A stretch of 64,000 nucleotides of DNA, taken from assembly GCA_031549905.1 (NCBI GenBank), contig JAVBPC010000011.1, forward strand, positions 23,162 to 87,161, read 5' to 3'. Source of the stretch: Avichristensenella sp031549905. GTDB taxonomy: Bacteria; Bacillota; Clostridia; Christensenellales; Aristaeellaceae. A program made the position numbers and the translations under genes. Below are positions 24,348-34,700 of this stretch, piece by piece; within the stretch, counting starts at the first letter, position 1; every line of letters begins with the position of its first letter. Under the pieces are notes generated by a model that was not told the DNA's origin, made no database searches, and saw nothing but the letters and a program-made list of their open reading frames with translations.

Positions 24348-25199
24348 TCAGCGGCGAAGCGCAACCCGTGTGTCCGGCCCGACGATGCCATCCACCTTGA
24401 TACGGGCGACCTCCTGGAACCCCTTCACCGCCGCGACGGTCATGGGACCGTACAGCCCATCCACCTTACCGGGAGAATGACCAAGCTGTGCGAGCCGCGT
24501 CTGCAGGTTGGTCACGTCCGCGCCGGATTGCAGCTTGCGGTCAGGCTTGTATTGCAAAAGGCGCGTGCCATAGTCCGGCGACGCGCCTTGATCGGATCGG
24601 TTCGCTGAGTCTTGGGACTGCATCATTTCGGGACCTGCCGTTTCTGGCGGTGGCGCCACCGTTTGCCCGGTTTGGCTATCATCATGGCCGTTCGCCTCCA
24701 CATACTCGATGTATGGACAACGGTAATAATGCGTCCATTTTCGATCGCACACGCGGGTTTTGACCACACCGTAGTCAAAACCGCGAGCCTCAATGGCCCA
24801 GCCAACGCCGATGTACACGCCCACATGCCCCGGCGAGTAGAGCAGCAGGCCGGGCAGCTCCGGCAGCCCGGCAATCGGCCCCTTGACCTTGGCGGCGCTC
24901 CACATGCCGTTGGCGCCTTTGTCCGGGCGGCCATCCAGGCCATAGACCTGCTTGCCATCGTCGCGAGTCCAGTAATACCCCTTGATGAGCCCCACACAGT
25001 CGCATACCACCGCGCCCTTGGCGATGTCCACCTTGTACCGGGCGGTGCGGCTGGCTTTGTAGGAATCCGGGTACTGCTTGGTTTTGCTGGCCAGCAGGGA
25101 GGCGGTGGCGGGGTAGCAGCACGTTCCCCACCAGTAGGGCTGGCCCAGCATCTTCTGTGCCCACGCTACCAAGCCAATATTCGTCTTACGCGTCGCCAT
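24348..25199 (-). CDS. phage endolysin: NlpC/P60-like peptidase with peptidoglycan-binding domain
   Basis: The 283-residue lysin has an N-terminal NlpC/P60-like cysteine peptidase (Cys in GAVVCDCVGLIKGYYW, His in LYSPGHVGVYIG) and a C-terminal PG-binding domain 1 (about 220-283: LQSGADVTNLQTRLAQLGHS, DGLYGPMTVAAVKGFQ, DGIVGPDTRVALR). It should cleave cell-wall peptide stems at the end of the lytic cycle. The start at 25199 (MATRKTN) has GAGGAGG 6 bp upstream and overlaps the holin stop. Confidence 0.85.
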   Translation of the reverse strand: MATRKTNIGLVAWAQKMLGQPYWWGTCCYPATASLLASKTKQYPDSYKASRTARYKVDIAKGAVVCDCVGLIKGYYWTRDDGKQVYGLDGRPDKGANGMWSAAKVKGPIAGLPELPGLLLYSPGHVGVYIGVGWAIEARGFDYGVVKTRVCDRKWTHYYRCPYIEYVEANGHDDSQTGQTVAPPPETAGPEMMQSQDSANRSDQGASPDYGTRLLQYKPDRKLQSGADVTNLQTRLAQLGHSPGKVDGLYGPMTVAAVKGFQEVARIKVDGIVGPDTRVALRR

Positions 25200-25614
25200 C
25201 TTCATCCTCCTCATTCATTTTGTCGTTCTGGTCGCGCATCTTTGCCAGCGCCTTGGAGAGGAAGGAGGGCAGCTTGACGCCCATCTCGCCGACGTTTTCC
25301 AAAACGGAGATGCCATCGTTGGCGATGAAGAAGAAGGCCGTCGCCGTGCGGAACACGCCGGCGGCGTTGCCGGTGATGCGATCCAGCTGCGCAGCCAGGA
25401 TCACGACAAGGAAGATCGAGCCCTTCTTGAAGAGCCCCTCAAAGCCGATGCTGGACTTGAGCGTCTTGGTTTTGAAGGCGGCGGCCACGCCGGTGATGTA
25501 GTCGAGGGTCACAAAGATCAGTAGAATTTCCAGCGCGGCATCCCAGCCGCCGAGCAGGGTGGTGACGATGCCCGCGCCAATCGCGGTCAGAGTGGTCCAA
25601 AAGGTGTCCTTCAT
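25186..25614 (-). CDS. phage holin (toxin secretion/phage lysis family)
   Basis: The 142-residue membrane protein has three hydrophobic stretches (TLTAIGAGIVTTLLGGW, ALEILLIFVTLDYITGVAAA, KGSIFLVVILAAQLDRI) and an acidic C-terminal tail (DKMNEEDEDGDA). DYITG with KSSIGFEGLFKK is the signature of this holin family. It permits endolysin access to the wall. The ATG at 25614 is preceded by AAGGAGG, and the lysin gene overlaps its end. Confidence 0.85.
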   Translation of the reverse strand: MKDTFWTTLTAIGAGIVTTLLGGWDAALEILLIFVTLDYITGVAAAFKTKTLKSSIGFEGLFKKGSIFLVVILAAQLDRITGNAAGVFRTATAFFFIANDGISVLENVGEMGVKLPSFLSKALAKMRDQNDKMNEEDEDGDA

Positions 25615-25642
25615 AGGGTTGTCCTCCTTGATGATTTTGAGT

Positions 25643-25675
25643 ATATGAAAACACCGCCCCTCATGGAGCGGTGAT
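25643..25675 (-). terminator. hairpin terminator between the fibre and holin genes
   Basis: On the minus strand CACCGCTCC and GGGGCGGTG form a 9-bp stem with an ATGA loop, followed by TTTTC. Confidence 0.6.
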
Positions 25676-25688
25676 GCCGGGGACGGCG

Positions 25689-27656
25689 TTATAGCGTGCG
25701 GATGACCTGCCGCAACTGGTTCATGACCACTATGGTAGGTTTGTTGACGGGGATGTCGATCCAAACCGGAGGCGTGATGCGGTTCACAGCGGAGGCGGTA
25801 TCCCAGCTGTTGACGTAGACGCTCACCTCATCCATGGCCGTCCGCAGTTCCAGTATGTGTGCCTTCCAATTGGCCAGCCTGGTAACGCCGGCAGCGACGC
25901 TTTCCGACCACGCGGACGCGGGCAACCCGTAGTACGCACGGACATTGGCCACCTGGGCGCGCAGTTCGTTGATATGCGCCGCCTTGATAGCGGTCACCCC
26001 GGCGAGCAACGTAGTGTCCGTGTAGGAGGGTTCTGCATAATTGAAGCTGCAACTGGCAGCGGTGGAGGACGCACCCAGGACATCGGTCGCGGTGGCGGAT
26101 ACCGTCTGGCTCCCCGCTGCCGTCAGCGCAGCGATTCTGCGCAGCACAATCTTCCGACCCGCCGCCAGATTTCCCGTACTGCTTGCGGCATAGCCGGCAG
26201 CCGTCAAAGTCTGCATGTGACCGTCGGCATCGGTGCCCAGGGTGACCAGCACGCGAGGACTGGAGTTGTAGATAGTCCTGCCCGAACCAGGGGCGGAGAT
26301 GGTCGGTGCGGGCGGTGGCGTATTGGTCTTGACCGTGGCATATACGGCGCTCATGCCGCTGTTGGATCGTGTGCCTTTGGTTATCACCTTGTAGTAATAG
26401 CCCGCACCTGCCGTGGTGTTGGCGTTTACCGTACAGGAGCCGCTGCCCGTCGCAGACGAAACCGAGGTCAGCAGGGTGTATGTCCCGGAAGCCGTCGTGG
26501 CCCGGTAAACGTCATAGCCCGCAATGTCGTTGTAGCTGCCCGCAGCCGCGTCGCTCCAGGAGAGCGTCACAGCCGCGCCCGCATTGGCGGCGGGCTGGCT
26601 CACAGATACCGAGGCCGGCGCGGTAGGATGCCCATAGGTGAAGAGCAGCCGGGTAACGGATGCCGCGCTGTTGGAGTATTGCCCCTTGGTAATGATGTGG
26701 TACGAGGCGGAGGAACCAGGAGATGCTTCGGCAGTGATGTACCAGTTGGCGCTGGCGTCGGTGGAGGTGTTGATAGCCAGCAGCACGCCGTTGCGGTAAA
26801 GCAGGTGGCCCGTGATCGGATTGTTTGTGCCCGGCTTGCCGCCACTCCATGCCAGAACGATAAACTGCTGTCCAGCGCTGCCATAACCGTTGGCTGCCTG
26901 CCCGGCAATCGTCACGGTGGTCGGCGCCGTTGGGGCGGAAAAGGAACAGGTCAGCGTGGCATAAGCGGAGGATTGGCCGCTGCTGTAGCCCGACACTGTA
27001 CCCACGGTCAACACTTTGTAATAATAGGAGCTACCGCTGCTTGTCGGTGCGGCGACCGCTACGGAGCCCGAACCCGCCGAAGTGCTCACCGTGTTGAGCA
27101 GGCTATAGGTTCCTGCCGCTGAGGTGGCCCGATAGATTTGATACCCAGTGATGGCGTTGCCCGTACCCGCCGACGCGCCCGACCAGGATAGCGTTACGCT
27201 GGCGCTGGGCGCGACATTGTTTGCGCCAACGGATACCGCTGTGGGTGCGCCGCACGCCGTATAGTTTAGGTTGTAATTGAGGGTCAGCGTGCCGCTCATT
27301 CCGTCGCGGATGTTGAGCAGATTGCCGGAGCCGCTGTTGGTTCTGCGCACCGTGAAGGAGATGGTGCCGCTGCCCGCCGTCAGCAGCGCGTTGTTATAGC
27401 CGTTCAGATTCAGCGTTTCCGAGTGCGCGGAGCTGTTGCTGGAGAAGGTGCCGGTGGAGCCAGAGCCGCTGCCCAATGAAAAATCCAGGTATACTACCGA
27501 GGAATACGTCTTTACACTGTTCAGGTACAGCGTTCCCGACGTGATGGAGGCGTTGGCTATCGGGCTGCCGGAGGCATACGCGGAAAAGGATGCGCCCGAA
27601 GCCATATCAGTATTGGTTTTCGAGAAGCTGCTCAGCGAGTAAGTTATCGTAGGCAT
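25689..27656 (-). CDS. fibronectin-III repeat tail fibre/appendage protein
   Basis: The 655-residue protein has three or four Fn3-like units (about 135-450), each containing a VTLSWS...ITGYxIYRAT core and a YYYKVxTxG end, as in NAITGYQIYRATSAAGTY, NPITGHLLYRNG and NDIAGYDVYRATTASGTY. It is rich in Ser, Gly, Ala and Thr, with a low-complexity N-terminus. The C-terminal part (ITAIKAAHINELRAQVANV region, about 560-640) has helical stretches. Such proteins sit at the phage tip and bind the host surface. GGAGG precedes the ATG. Confidence 0.75.
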   Translation of the reverse strand: MPTITYSLSSFSKTNTDMASGASFSAYASGSPIANASITSGTLYLNSVKTYSSVVYLDFSLGSGSGSTGTFSSNSSAHSETLNLNGYNNALLTAGSGTISFTVRRTNSGSGNLLNIRDGMSGTLTLNYNLNYTACGAPTAVSVGANNVAPSASVTLSWSGASAGTGNAITGYQIYRATSAAGTYSLLNTVSTSAGSGSVAVAAPTSSGSSYYYKVLTVGTVSGYSSGQSSAYATLTCSFSAPTAPTTVTIAGQAANGYGSAGQQFIVLAWSGGKPGTNNPITGHLLYRNGVLLAINTSTDASANWYITAEASPGSSASYHIITKGQYSNSAASVTRLLFTYGHPTAPASVSVSQPAANAGAAVTLSWSDAAAGSYNDIAGYDVYRATTASGTYTLLTSVSSATGSGSCTVNANTTAGAGYYYKVITKGTRSNSGMSAVYATVKTNTPPPAPTISAPGSGRTIYNSSPRVLVTLGTDADGHMQTLTAAGYAASSTGNLAAGRKIVLRRIAALTAAGSQTVSATATDVLGASSTAASCSFNYAEPSYTDTTLLAGVTAIKAAHINELRAQVANVRAYYGLPASAWSESVAAGVTRLANWKAHILELRTAMDEVSVYVNSWDTASAVNRITPPVWIDIPVNKPTIVVMNQLRQVIRTL

Positions 27657-27670
27657 GCATCAGCACCTCC

Positions 27671-28333
27671 TCATGCGTACACCGCACCGATCACCTTCTC
27701 GGCGGTAACGCTTTTAAAGGTGACGCTGGCAGTAGCGCCCAGGTCTTGGCTGACCTTGGTATTCAGCTGATCCAGCGTCTTTTTATCCTGTGCGCTCATG
27801 AAACCCGGCTTGCTCTGGGTAGCCACATCGTGAGTATGCGCTTCGCTGACGATGCTGGACACCGTGCCACAGAGCACCGGGTTGCCCCGCTGATCGGTAA
27901 TACTCGACTCGGTGATCGCGGTCGCGCCGGCCGCCACATATACGTCCGCCACCGCCAGCTCCCAAACGCTGCTGTCCCGCTGCAAGACGGGCGCGGCCGG
28001 CGATGAAGCCAGCGGGCTGCTCTTGGCCGCCGCCTTCATCGTGCGGTCGTTCAGGCTCCAGCGGATGACGATGCGGTCGATGCGGTTCAGCACGCCGTCC
28101 GGGGTGGGCAGCTCGACCACCATCTTGGCGGTGTTGGCGTAGAAGTAGCCGTTGATCCAGGCCGCGCCGGGCTGAAGGGCGACCTGTACGTTGGTATCGG
28201 GTATGATCTTGAGGCCGTCGGCTGGGGAGCCGAACACGCCGTTGCCCACCAGTCCTGAGAAGTAGGCCGCGAAATCGGCGGCGTTGTACTTGCGGTCGCC
28301 GTTGACCGAGTTGAAGAAGCTCGACTTTTCCAT
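27671..28333 (-). CDS. baseplate/receptor-binding protein (BppU-like N-terminus)
   Basis: The 220-residue protein begins MEKSSFFNSVNGDRKYNAAD and has FAAYFSGLVGNGVFG, then GAAWINGYFY and NRIDRIVIRWSLNDR, a pattern found at the shoulder region of siphovirus baseplate proteins. The C-terminal part (HTHDVATQSKPGFMSAQDKK) resembles collar sequences of tail fibres. It likely anchors the tail-tip appendage. It sits between the Gp37-like gene and the Fn3 protein. Confidence 0.7.
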   Translation of the reverse strand: MEKSSFFNSVNGDRKYNAADFAAYFSGLVGNGVFGSPADGLKIIPDTNVQVALQPGAAWINGYFYANTAKMVVELPTPDGVLNRIDRIVIRWSLNDRTMKAAAKSSPLASSPAAPVLQRDSSVWELAVADVYVAAGATAITESSITDQRGNPVLCGTVSSIVSEAHTHDVATQSKPGFMSAQDKKTLDQLNTKVSQDLGATASVTFKSVTAEKVIGAVYA

Positions 28334-28337
28334 GGTA

Positions 28338-29449
28338 TTACCTCCATTTCAACGCCTGATTCAGCGAGGGCAGCGATACGCCAAAGGTGGCCTCCACGCT
28401 CTCTCGGCCGCGCTCGTAGCTCTCCACCACCTCGGTAATGCGCGCGTCGATCCGCACATGCCAGCGGCGGTTGAGGCAAGTCACCCGATCACCAACGTCG
28501 AAATCGGTTTTGTACCGCAGGTTGGCGTTGGTGTCGATGACCGACGAAAAAGAAAGGCTCTCGACCTTCTGGTCAAGAACCTGCTCGCCACGGGCGATGA
28601 GCATGTCACGGTATTGATCATCCGGGATGGGGATCTGCTGGCCGTTCTCCGTGGTGGTGTGGCTCAGGCCGGATGCCTCATATAGAAATTCGATGCGATC
28701 CATGCCGGTGTACTGGCCATCATCCACCTCCACAACAGGCCGCTGCTCATCCTCTCCCGCCTCGCCGGCCACATAGATGGCGGTGGCGACGTTCTCCGCG
28801 CTCCGGGTGAACTCTTGGGAAAGCACGTTGTCGAAGTCCGGGCTGAACACGCAGATGGCGTTGGCGGTCTGGGTGGAGGTACGGTCCCGGCCCTTGTATA
28901 CCTTGAAGCTGTGCCGCTTGGTGCGTACATCGGTGATGATCTTAAAGCCGATCTTTGCGAACTGGGCACGGGAAACGCAAAAATCCAGCGCATTTTCATG
29001 GTCATCTGAGGAAACATTCAGAGTGGCGATGTCCAAAATCGATGTCTCATCGATGGACAGGGGCGCGATTCTGCGGCGGGCATCCGATGGAGACACTATC
29101 GTTTCCCGCGCAACCTGCCGGAGCACCTCGTCCGATGGCGCGCGCATCACCAACGACGTAAGCAGCAGCCGGTTACCCAGCCAGTGGGTGAGGAACTTGC
29201 CCTGCACTTCCATCTGCTCCAGCCCCTGGCTATCCCGGCTGATGTGGATGTAGTGAATCTGCGCGGCCTCATCGCAGTCGCGCCGGATGATGAACCGACC
29301 TTTTGCAGCAGATGCGTGTGGCGGTCCGTCATAGGGACGAGCAGAGAGAACTCGCCGCAATCCCAGTATCGACGGGTCCAGATCAGCGAGGTCAGCTCGT
29401 CGAGGATGCCCTGCAGTGTGAGGGCTTTATCGTATATGTACAGTTCCAT
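28338..29449 (-). CDS. siphovirus Gp37-like tail protein, frameshifted
   Basis: Two overlapping frames make one protein of about 370 residues. The first starts MELYIYDKALTLQGILDELT and runs to HTHLLQK; the second continues GRFIIRRDCDEAAQIHYIHI to the end. They join only if the four A on the minus strand (plus 29301-29304) were five, a one-base loss. The second frame keeps the Gp37-like (ReqiPepy6) blocks such as SRAQFAKIGFKIITDVRTKR and YKTDFDVGDRVTC. The protein is part of the baseplate next to Dit. A true mutation would damage the tail; a sequencing error is equally possible. Confidence 0.7.
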
Positions 29450-29450
29450 G

Positions 29451-30329
29451 CTACACCGCCAAATACAAGTTGTGATGGAAAATCGACACTTCGAGGTTGG
29501 CAAGCCCGTCCTCCGCATCATATCGTAAGAGGTTGTCACCGGGAGCAAGCTGCAGGAATGCGCTGTCCACATCCACATATTGCAGCGCGTCGGTGATCGC
29601 GCCACCACGGTTGAGCTTTGCCCACTTTTCCCCGTAACCGGTGGAGAGGGTCAACACATCACCGTCCCGCATCCGCAAGTTGATTTTCAGTGCTTCGTGG
29701 GTGCCCACGTTGAGGATGGACGGGTTATCCACCTGGCCCATGGCCCGAAACTCCGCCCGGATGCCGGTGCTCACATCACCGGCGTTGAACACGTTGACAA
29801 TGAGCGACGGCTGCCGGTAGCCAAGGATGATGCCCTCCTCCAGAATTTCCAACGGGAACTCAAACCCGCCGATCCACGAGGCGATGTCGTCGCGGGATTC
29901 GTTTTCCTCCCGCCAAAAGGGATTCAGGCACGAAAGCTGCACAGAGAACGCGGCGTAGACGTTCTTCGCGGGCTTGGTGACCGTGGGGGCGTCTACGCTA
30001 CGGCAGCTGATCTGACGCACGAAATTCCCGAACCGGTAGGTCAGCGTGGCTGCAAGCTGCGGGCTCAGCACCCTGGCCAGCGTTCGGCGCGCCTGCCGCA
30101 TCTTTTCTGGGTCGCGCTCGCGGATGAATCCCGCGATGTCGATATCCCGCGCCTCGATCCGGTTGGCCACAAATGTATCGCCGTCTTGGCCCATGGAATT
30201 GATGCTGTAGATGGTGTTGCGAACATCAGCCAGACCGGAAACCTCCTGCGGGCAGAAGATGTCCGCGTGGGAAAAGGTCACGCTTTCGCCCAAGGCGTTT
30301 TCGTAGGTCAGGGTTTCGAGCTTCTTCAT
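29451..30329 (-). CDS. distal tail (Dit-like) protein
   Basis: The 292-residue protein resembles siphovirus tail components: MKKLETLTYENALGESVTFS, NTIYSINSMGQDGDTFV, IAGFIRERDPEKMRQARRTL and LSCLNPFWREE are typical blocks of this family, with a C-terminal galectin-like half (GDVLTLSTGYGEKWAKLNRG). Dit forms the hub joining tube to baseplate. AAAGGAGG precedes the ATG. It normally follows the tape measure gene; here a phospholipase-D-like gene comes between. Confidence 0.8.
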   Translation of the reverse strand: MKKLETLTYENALGESVTFSHADIFCPQEVSGLADVRNTIYSINSMGQDGDTFVANRIEARDIDIAGFIRERDPEKMRQARRTLARVLSPQLAATLTYRFGNFVRQISCRSVDAPTVTKPAKNVYAAFSVQLSCLNPFWREENESRDDIASWIGGFEFPLEILEEGIILGYRQPSLIVNVFNAGDVSTGIRAEFRAMGQVDNPSILNVGTHEALKINLRMRDGDVLTLSTGYGEKWAKLNRGGAITDALQYVDVDSAFLQLAPGDNLLRYDAEDGLANLEVSIFHHNLYLAV

Positions 30330-30354
30330 AGTAGTGACCTCCTTTCTGAGCGCA

Positions 30355-30385
30355 TGAAAAAGCGCCCGGCCGGATGGCGAACGCT
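30355..30385 (-). terminator. terminator after the PLD-like gene
   Basis: On the minus strand AGCGTTCG pairs with CGGGCGCT (two G-U pairs), followed by TTTTTC. The gap 30330-30472 holds this hairpin and the Dit ribosome site. Confidence 0.5.
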
Positions 30386-30472
30386 GAGGGTTTTGATCAT
30401 AAACGTTCTATTCGATAGACGGGAATTTGCTAACACATATTGGAGTAGCACAAGAACTGCCTCGGCAGATAA

Positions 30473-31708
30473 TCAAGTGTTGTCAATTTGGGGATTTACT
30501 TTAGATGCCTTCCATCTAGTTGCGAAACGGATAGCTTCGTCCAGAGCGCGTAGAATCTTTTGAATTTCTGAAAGGAAGTCTTCTGATTCTTCACCGAATG
30601 CATCATGCAAAGTCGAATAAGCTTCGGCTGCACTATCCATGGACTGTTCAACATATGTGTCTAAGTCTTCATCATAAGCCTCGAATGCATGCTCTTCTTC
30701 CAGAATATCATTTGCCTCTCTCTCCATATCAAAATCGACAAGTTGATATAGTGTGCCATCCTCAGAAACTATCCCCTTTAACCAATCAATACTGAGGCTG
30801 TCAAAAAGCCCTTTGAGCTTTTCAAGATCGTCATTATAATCATCGTTCCTTTCGTCATATGTATCATCTGCATATTGGCATACAGACTCAAGTTCATCGA
30901 GATCTAAATAGAGGGCTTCGAGGTCACTCGTGTCTATGAATACAGAATCCGCAACCACAAGTTTTGTTCTTTCATAATCTGTATACAAATCTTCCATCAT
31001 TTTATGATGGTGATGACTGAATTTTGCATGAAGAGCCAAAACAAAAAGCCGAAAGGCGCTGAAATTTTCATCGAAATACGAAAGGGATTCACTCTGTACT
31101 TTATCAAAGAAATCAGCATACAACTCCCGAATGAAGTCTTTATCTTCGATCAAAATCCCCGCTTCAATATTTTTGGCGCTCTCGTTAGAGTAATTTGCCG
31201 ATCCGATATAAACAATGTTTTCTGTACCAATCAATTTCGCGTGATTGTTCACATTGAAAAAAGGAGTGAACCGACTTGAAAATCCATCTGGGTCTAACTT
31301 GGAAATGTAAATACGAAGATTGTTCCTTGCAGTAGAACGCATACCATGACCAGCGCTAGTGTCAAAATATTCTTTCATGCGAGAAGGCACATTCGTTATC
31401 AATTGAATATCCGCGCCAACATTCTTTAGTGAATCCATAAGCGCGTCGTATCGCTCATTTTTAGAGATATTGTATGTTATGATTCTGATGGTTTTCGCAG
31501 TCGGAAAATCATCAAGAACTTCCCTATAGTTCAAATCTCCATCCAGTGAGACAAACCTTCCGCCAGTAAACGAAAGCTCCACGTGTATTTCCTCCTTTCG
31601 CAAGCTGATGGCCGAGCTGTCCCGAAGCTTCAGGCACACAAAACCATCGCAAAATTCCAATTTGTCTGCCACAAGGTTTTCGCAATCAGAATACCATGCA
31701 ACAGACAA
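30473..31708 (-). CDS. phospholipase D-like domain protein (moron in the tail operon)
   Basis: The 411-residue protein has one PLD-type HKD-like motif near residues 150-185 (FNVNNHAKLIGTENIVYIGS, ANYSNESAKNIEAGILIE) and an upstream beta-rich region (HVELSFTGGRFVSLDGDLNY). The C-terminal 170 residues are acidic and helical. Base composition is clearly more AT-rich than the surrounding tail genes. The start is TTG at 31708 without a clear ribosome site. It interrupts the conserved tape measure-Dit order and has its own terminator, so it was probably acquired separately. PLD proteins can act as nucleases, and exclusion of other phages is one possibility. Confidence 0.7.
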   Translation of the reverse strand: MSVAWYSDCENLVADKLEFCDGFVCLKLRDSSAISLRKEEIHVELSFTGGRFVSLDGDLNYREVLDDFPTAKTIRIITYNISKNERYDALMDSLKNVGADIQLITNVPSRMKEYFDTSAGHGMRSTARNNLRIYISKLDPDGFSSRFTPFFNVNNHAKLIGTENIVYIGSANYSNESAKNIEAGILIEDKDFIRELYADFFDKVQSESLSYFDENFSAFRLFVLALHAKFSHHHHKMMEDLYTDYERTKLVVADSVFIDTSDLEALYLDLDELESVCQYADDTYDERNDDYNDDLEKLKGLFDSLSIDWLKGIVSEDGTLYQLVDFDMEREANDILEEEHAFEAYDEDLDTYVEQSMDSAAEAYSTLHDAFGEESEDFLSEIQKILRALDEAIRFATRWKASKVNPQIDNT

Positions 31709-31718
31709 ATTGGCAATA

Positions 31719-34700
31719 TCAACCTATCGCCCTCGCAATCTGCCGGAACTGCCGCGCCGCCTCCCGCTGCTGGGCTGCATAGCTGGTTTCGTTGGCATAG
31801 ATATGCTGCGTGACCTGCACGTTAGGCGCGCCGCTCACCGGTTCCCGGTTGCCAAACGCGGCAACTAACGCCGCCAGCAGCGATTCCTCCCGCGCGCCCT
31901 TCGCCTGATCCGCCTCCCGTAGCACCTCCCGCATGCCCTGCTTGAGCCGCACGGACATCTCCTGCCAGAGCGTGTTCAGCGGCAGGATGGCCTCTGGGCC
32001 GGCCTCGCCGACGCCCTGTAGCCCGGCGTTTGGGGTATTGAAAATCGTCGGCTTGTCGAAAATGCCGCCTAGCGCGTTCCAGTTCAACGACAGCGACGGC
32101 AGCTTGATGCCCCAGCCGATTTCCTTCCAGGTCACATCGATCTTGGGCAGCTTGAAGGACGGCAGCTTCCATTCAAACGAGAATAGCCCCTTGAACCATT
32201 CCACCTTCTCGGTCAGCCAGGTGGATACCGCCTCGATGGGTGCCTTGAAGATGCCAGTCACGCCATCCCAAGCCGTTTTGACACCGGCTTTGATGGACTC
32301 CCAGGCATTCACGATCCCTTCCTTCGCGCCGGTGATCAAGCTGGTGACAGTGGACGTGATGCCCGTCCAGACAGTGGACGCGGTGGTTTTCAGCGTTGTC
32401 CAACCGGTGGAAATGCCGGTGGATATGGTCGTCCACGCGTTCTGGATACCCGCCTTTGCAGTATCCACCGCGTTCTTTACGTTGGTGCAGATGGTATTCC
32501 ATGCGGTGGTAGCGGTGGTCTTGAAGGTATCCCACGCGCCGGAGATCGCCGAGGTGATATTGGTCCAGGCGGTGGTCGCGCCGGTTTTGATACCGTCCCA
32601 CAGCCCGCTAAAGAAGGTGGTCAGTGCATCCCAAATCCCGGATGCGCCATCGCAGACGCCTTGCCAGACACCGTTCAGCCAGGTGGTAAAGGCGGCCCAG
32701 GCGGTGCTGGCCGCAGCGGAGATACCCGCCCATAGGTCCGAGAAAAAGGAACTCAGATTCACGCCAAATGCCGATGCCACAGCGCATATGCCGTCCCAAA
32801 ACCCGGTCAGGAAAGCCCAAATGCCGGTGAAGATATTGATAAAAAAGTCGCCAAAGGAGATGACGGCGTTCTTGACCATCTCCCACGCGCCGGAGAAATC
32901 CCCGTTGAGCAGGGCGATCACCGCGCCGATGATGTTCAGTACCACATCAACGGCATTAATCACCGCCTCGATCAGCGGCCCCAAGGCGTTCAGGATGCCG
33001 TTGACCACGCCGATGACCACCGTCACTATGCCGCCCAGCAGCACTCCGATGGTTATGATCAGCGGTTCAAGGAAGTTCCAGATTTGCAGGAACACACTCT
33101 GTACGGTCTCCCAGAGCTTGCCCAGCGCCTCCTTCACCGGCTCCATAGACTCCTTGAACCGGGTAAAGGTATTCTCAAATACAGCCTTCACGTTCTCGAA
33201 GGTCGCGCAGATTTGTGCCCAGATCGCGTCCATTTTGGCGCGAAATTCCTCGTTGGTGTTATAAAGCGTGACGAAGATCGCCACCAGCCCGGCGATAGCC
33301 GCAACCACAATCCCTATCGGGCCGGTTAGGAGCGCCAACGCCTTGCCCAACAACCCCACGGCGGTTTGCGAGCCGCCGATGGCCTTGGCCAGCGGAGCCA
33401 ACACCTTCATAATCGTGCCGACGCTGGGGACCACCTTGCCCATCACCACCAGCAGCGGACCGATAGCGGCAGCCACAGCTGCCACCTTCACGATAGTTTC
33501 CTTCTGTTCGGCAGACAGCCCCTGCAGCCATTCGATGAGGCCGCGTAGTTTATCCACGACCTTCATCATCACCGGGATCATGACCTCGGAAAACTGGATG
33601 GCCAGATTATTGGCGGCATTCTTGAGCATGGTCAGTTGGCTCTCAGTAGTAACGTACCGCTGATTGGCCTCATTTTGCAGCGCGGTATTCTCTTCCCAGG
33701 CGGTGTTGGCCATGTCCTGCGCCTCGGCGAACAGGTCGGTTGCCCCGGTAGCGCGGAGGATCGCGTCCCGGAGACGCACCTCGGTGATGCCCATCTCGTC
33801 CAAGGTGACGATGGCGCTACCGCCATTTTCTTCAATGCTTTTGAGGCCTTGGAGGAACTTGATCATCGCCCCGGCTGCGTCCTCGCCATAGGCCTTAGCA
33901 AACTGCTCGGCGGTCATGCCGGTGGCGGCGGCGAACTGATCCAGATCGGAGGCCGAGGACATAAAGCCCTTCAGCTCGGTCGTGGTCAGCCCCATCTTGG
34001 AGGCCAGCGCCTTGAACGCCTTGCCGTCCTGGTCGGCCAGCAATTGCAGTTCCCGCAGGCTCATGCCAGTTTTGTCAATGACCTCTTTGCCCTTGATGCC
34101 TGTTTCAGCCGCGACCTTCATGTTGATCATGAGCTTCGAGAAGGCGCTGCCACCGGCCTCGGCTTCGATACCTACGCTGCTCAGCGCGGTAGCGAAGGCC
34201 ACGATCTGCGATACACTCATGCCCAGCTGGGTGCCCGCGCCGGCCACGCGCATGGACATCTGCAGGATGTCGTTTTCCGTGGTGGCGAAATTGTTGCCCA
34301 AAGCAACGATGGAGCTGCCCAGCTTATCCACGTTGCCTATATCCATGCCGGTGATGTTGGCAAATTGCGCGAACATGGTGGCCGCTTCCTCTTGGGTCAG
34401 GTTGGTGCTGACACCCAGGGCCGCGATCACTTCGGTGAACTTTTTTAGGCTATCCGTGCCGCGCACACCCAGCTGACCGACCAACTCCATGATGCCGGAT
34501 AGCTCAGTAGTGCTAGCGGGAATGCGTTCGCTCATCTCCTTGATGGCTGTGCTTAATTCCTGAAACTCTGGCTCCGTCGCGTCGACGGTTTTGCGAACAC
34601 CGGCAAAGGCCGACTCAAATTCCACCCCTGCCTGAATCGCCTTGGTACCCAGCGCCACAATGGGCGCGGTGACGGTCAGCGATAGCTTGGTACCCAGGGC

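Noticed and set aside
25857..27122. A 421-codon plus-strand frame over the Fn3 fibre gene
   Set aside because: It is the antisense shadow of the Fn3 repeats, with Arg/Gly-rich low-complexity translation and no ribosome site.
32300..32640. Repeated sequence that might suggest a CRISPR or satellite array
   Set aside because: The repeats are imperfect, in frame, and encode the Trp/Thr-rich repeats of the tape measure protein. No spacer pattern exists, and no CRISPR array was seen anywhere.
31933..33264. A 443-codon plus-strand frame over the tape measure gene
   Set aside because: It mirrors the repeats of the tape measure protein and has no independent support.
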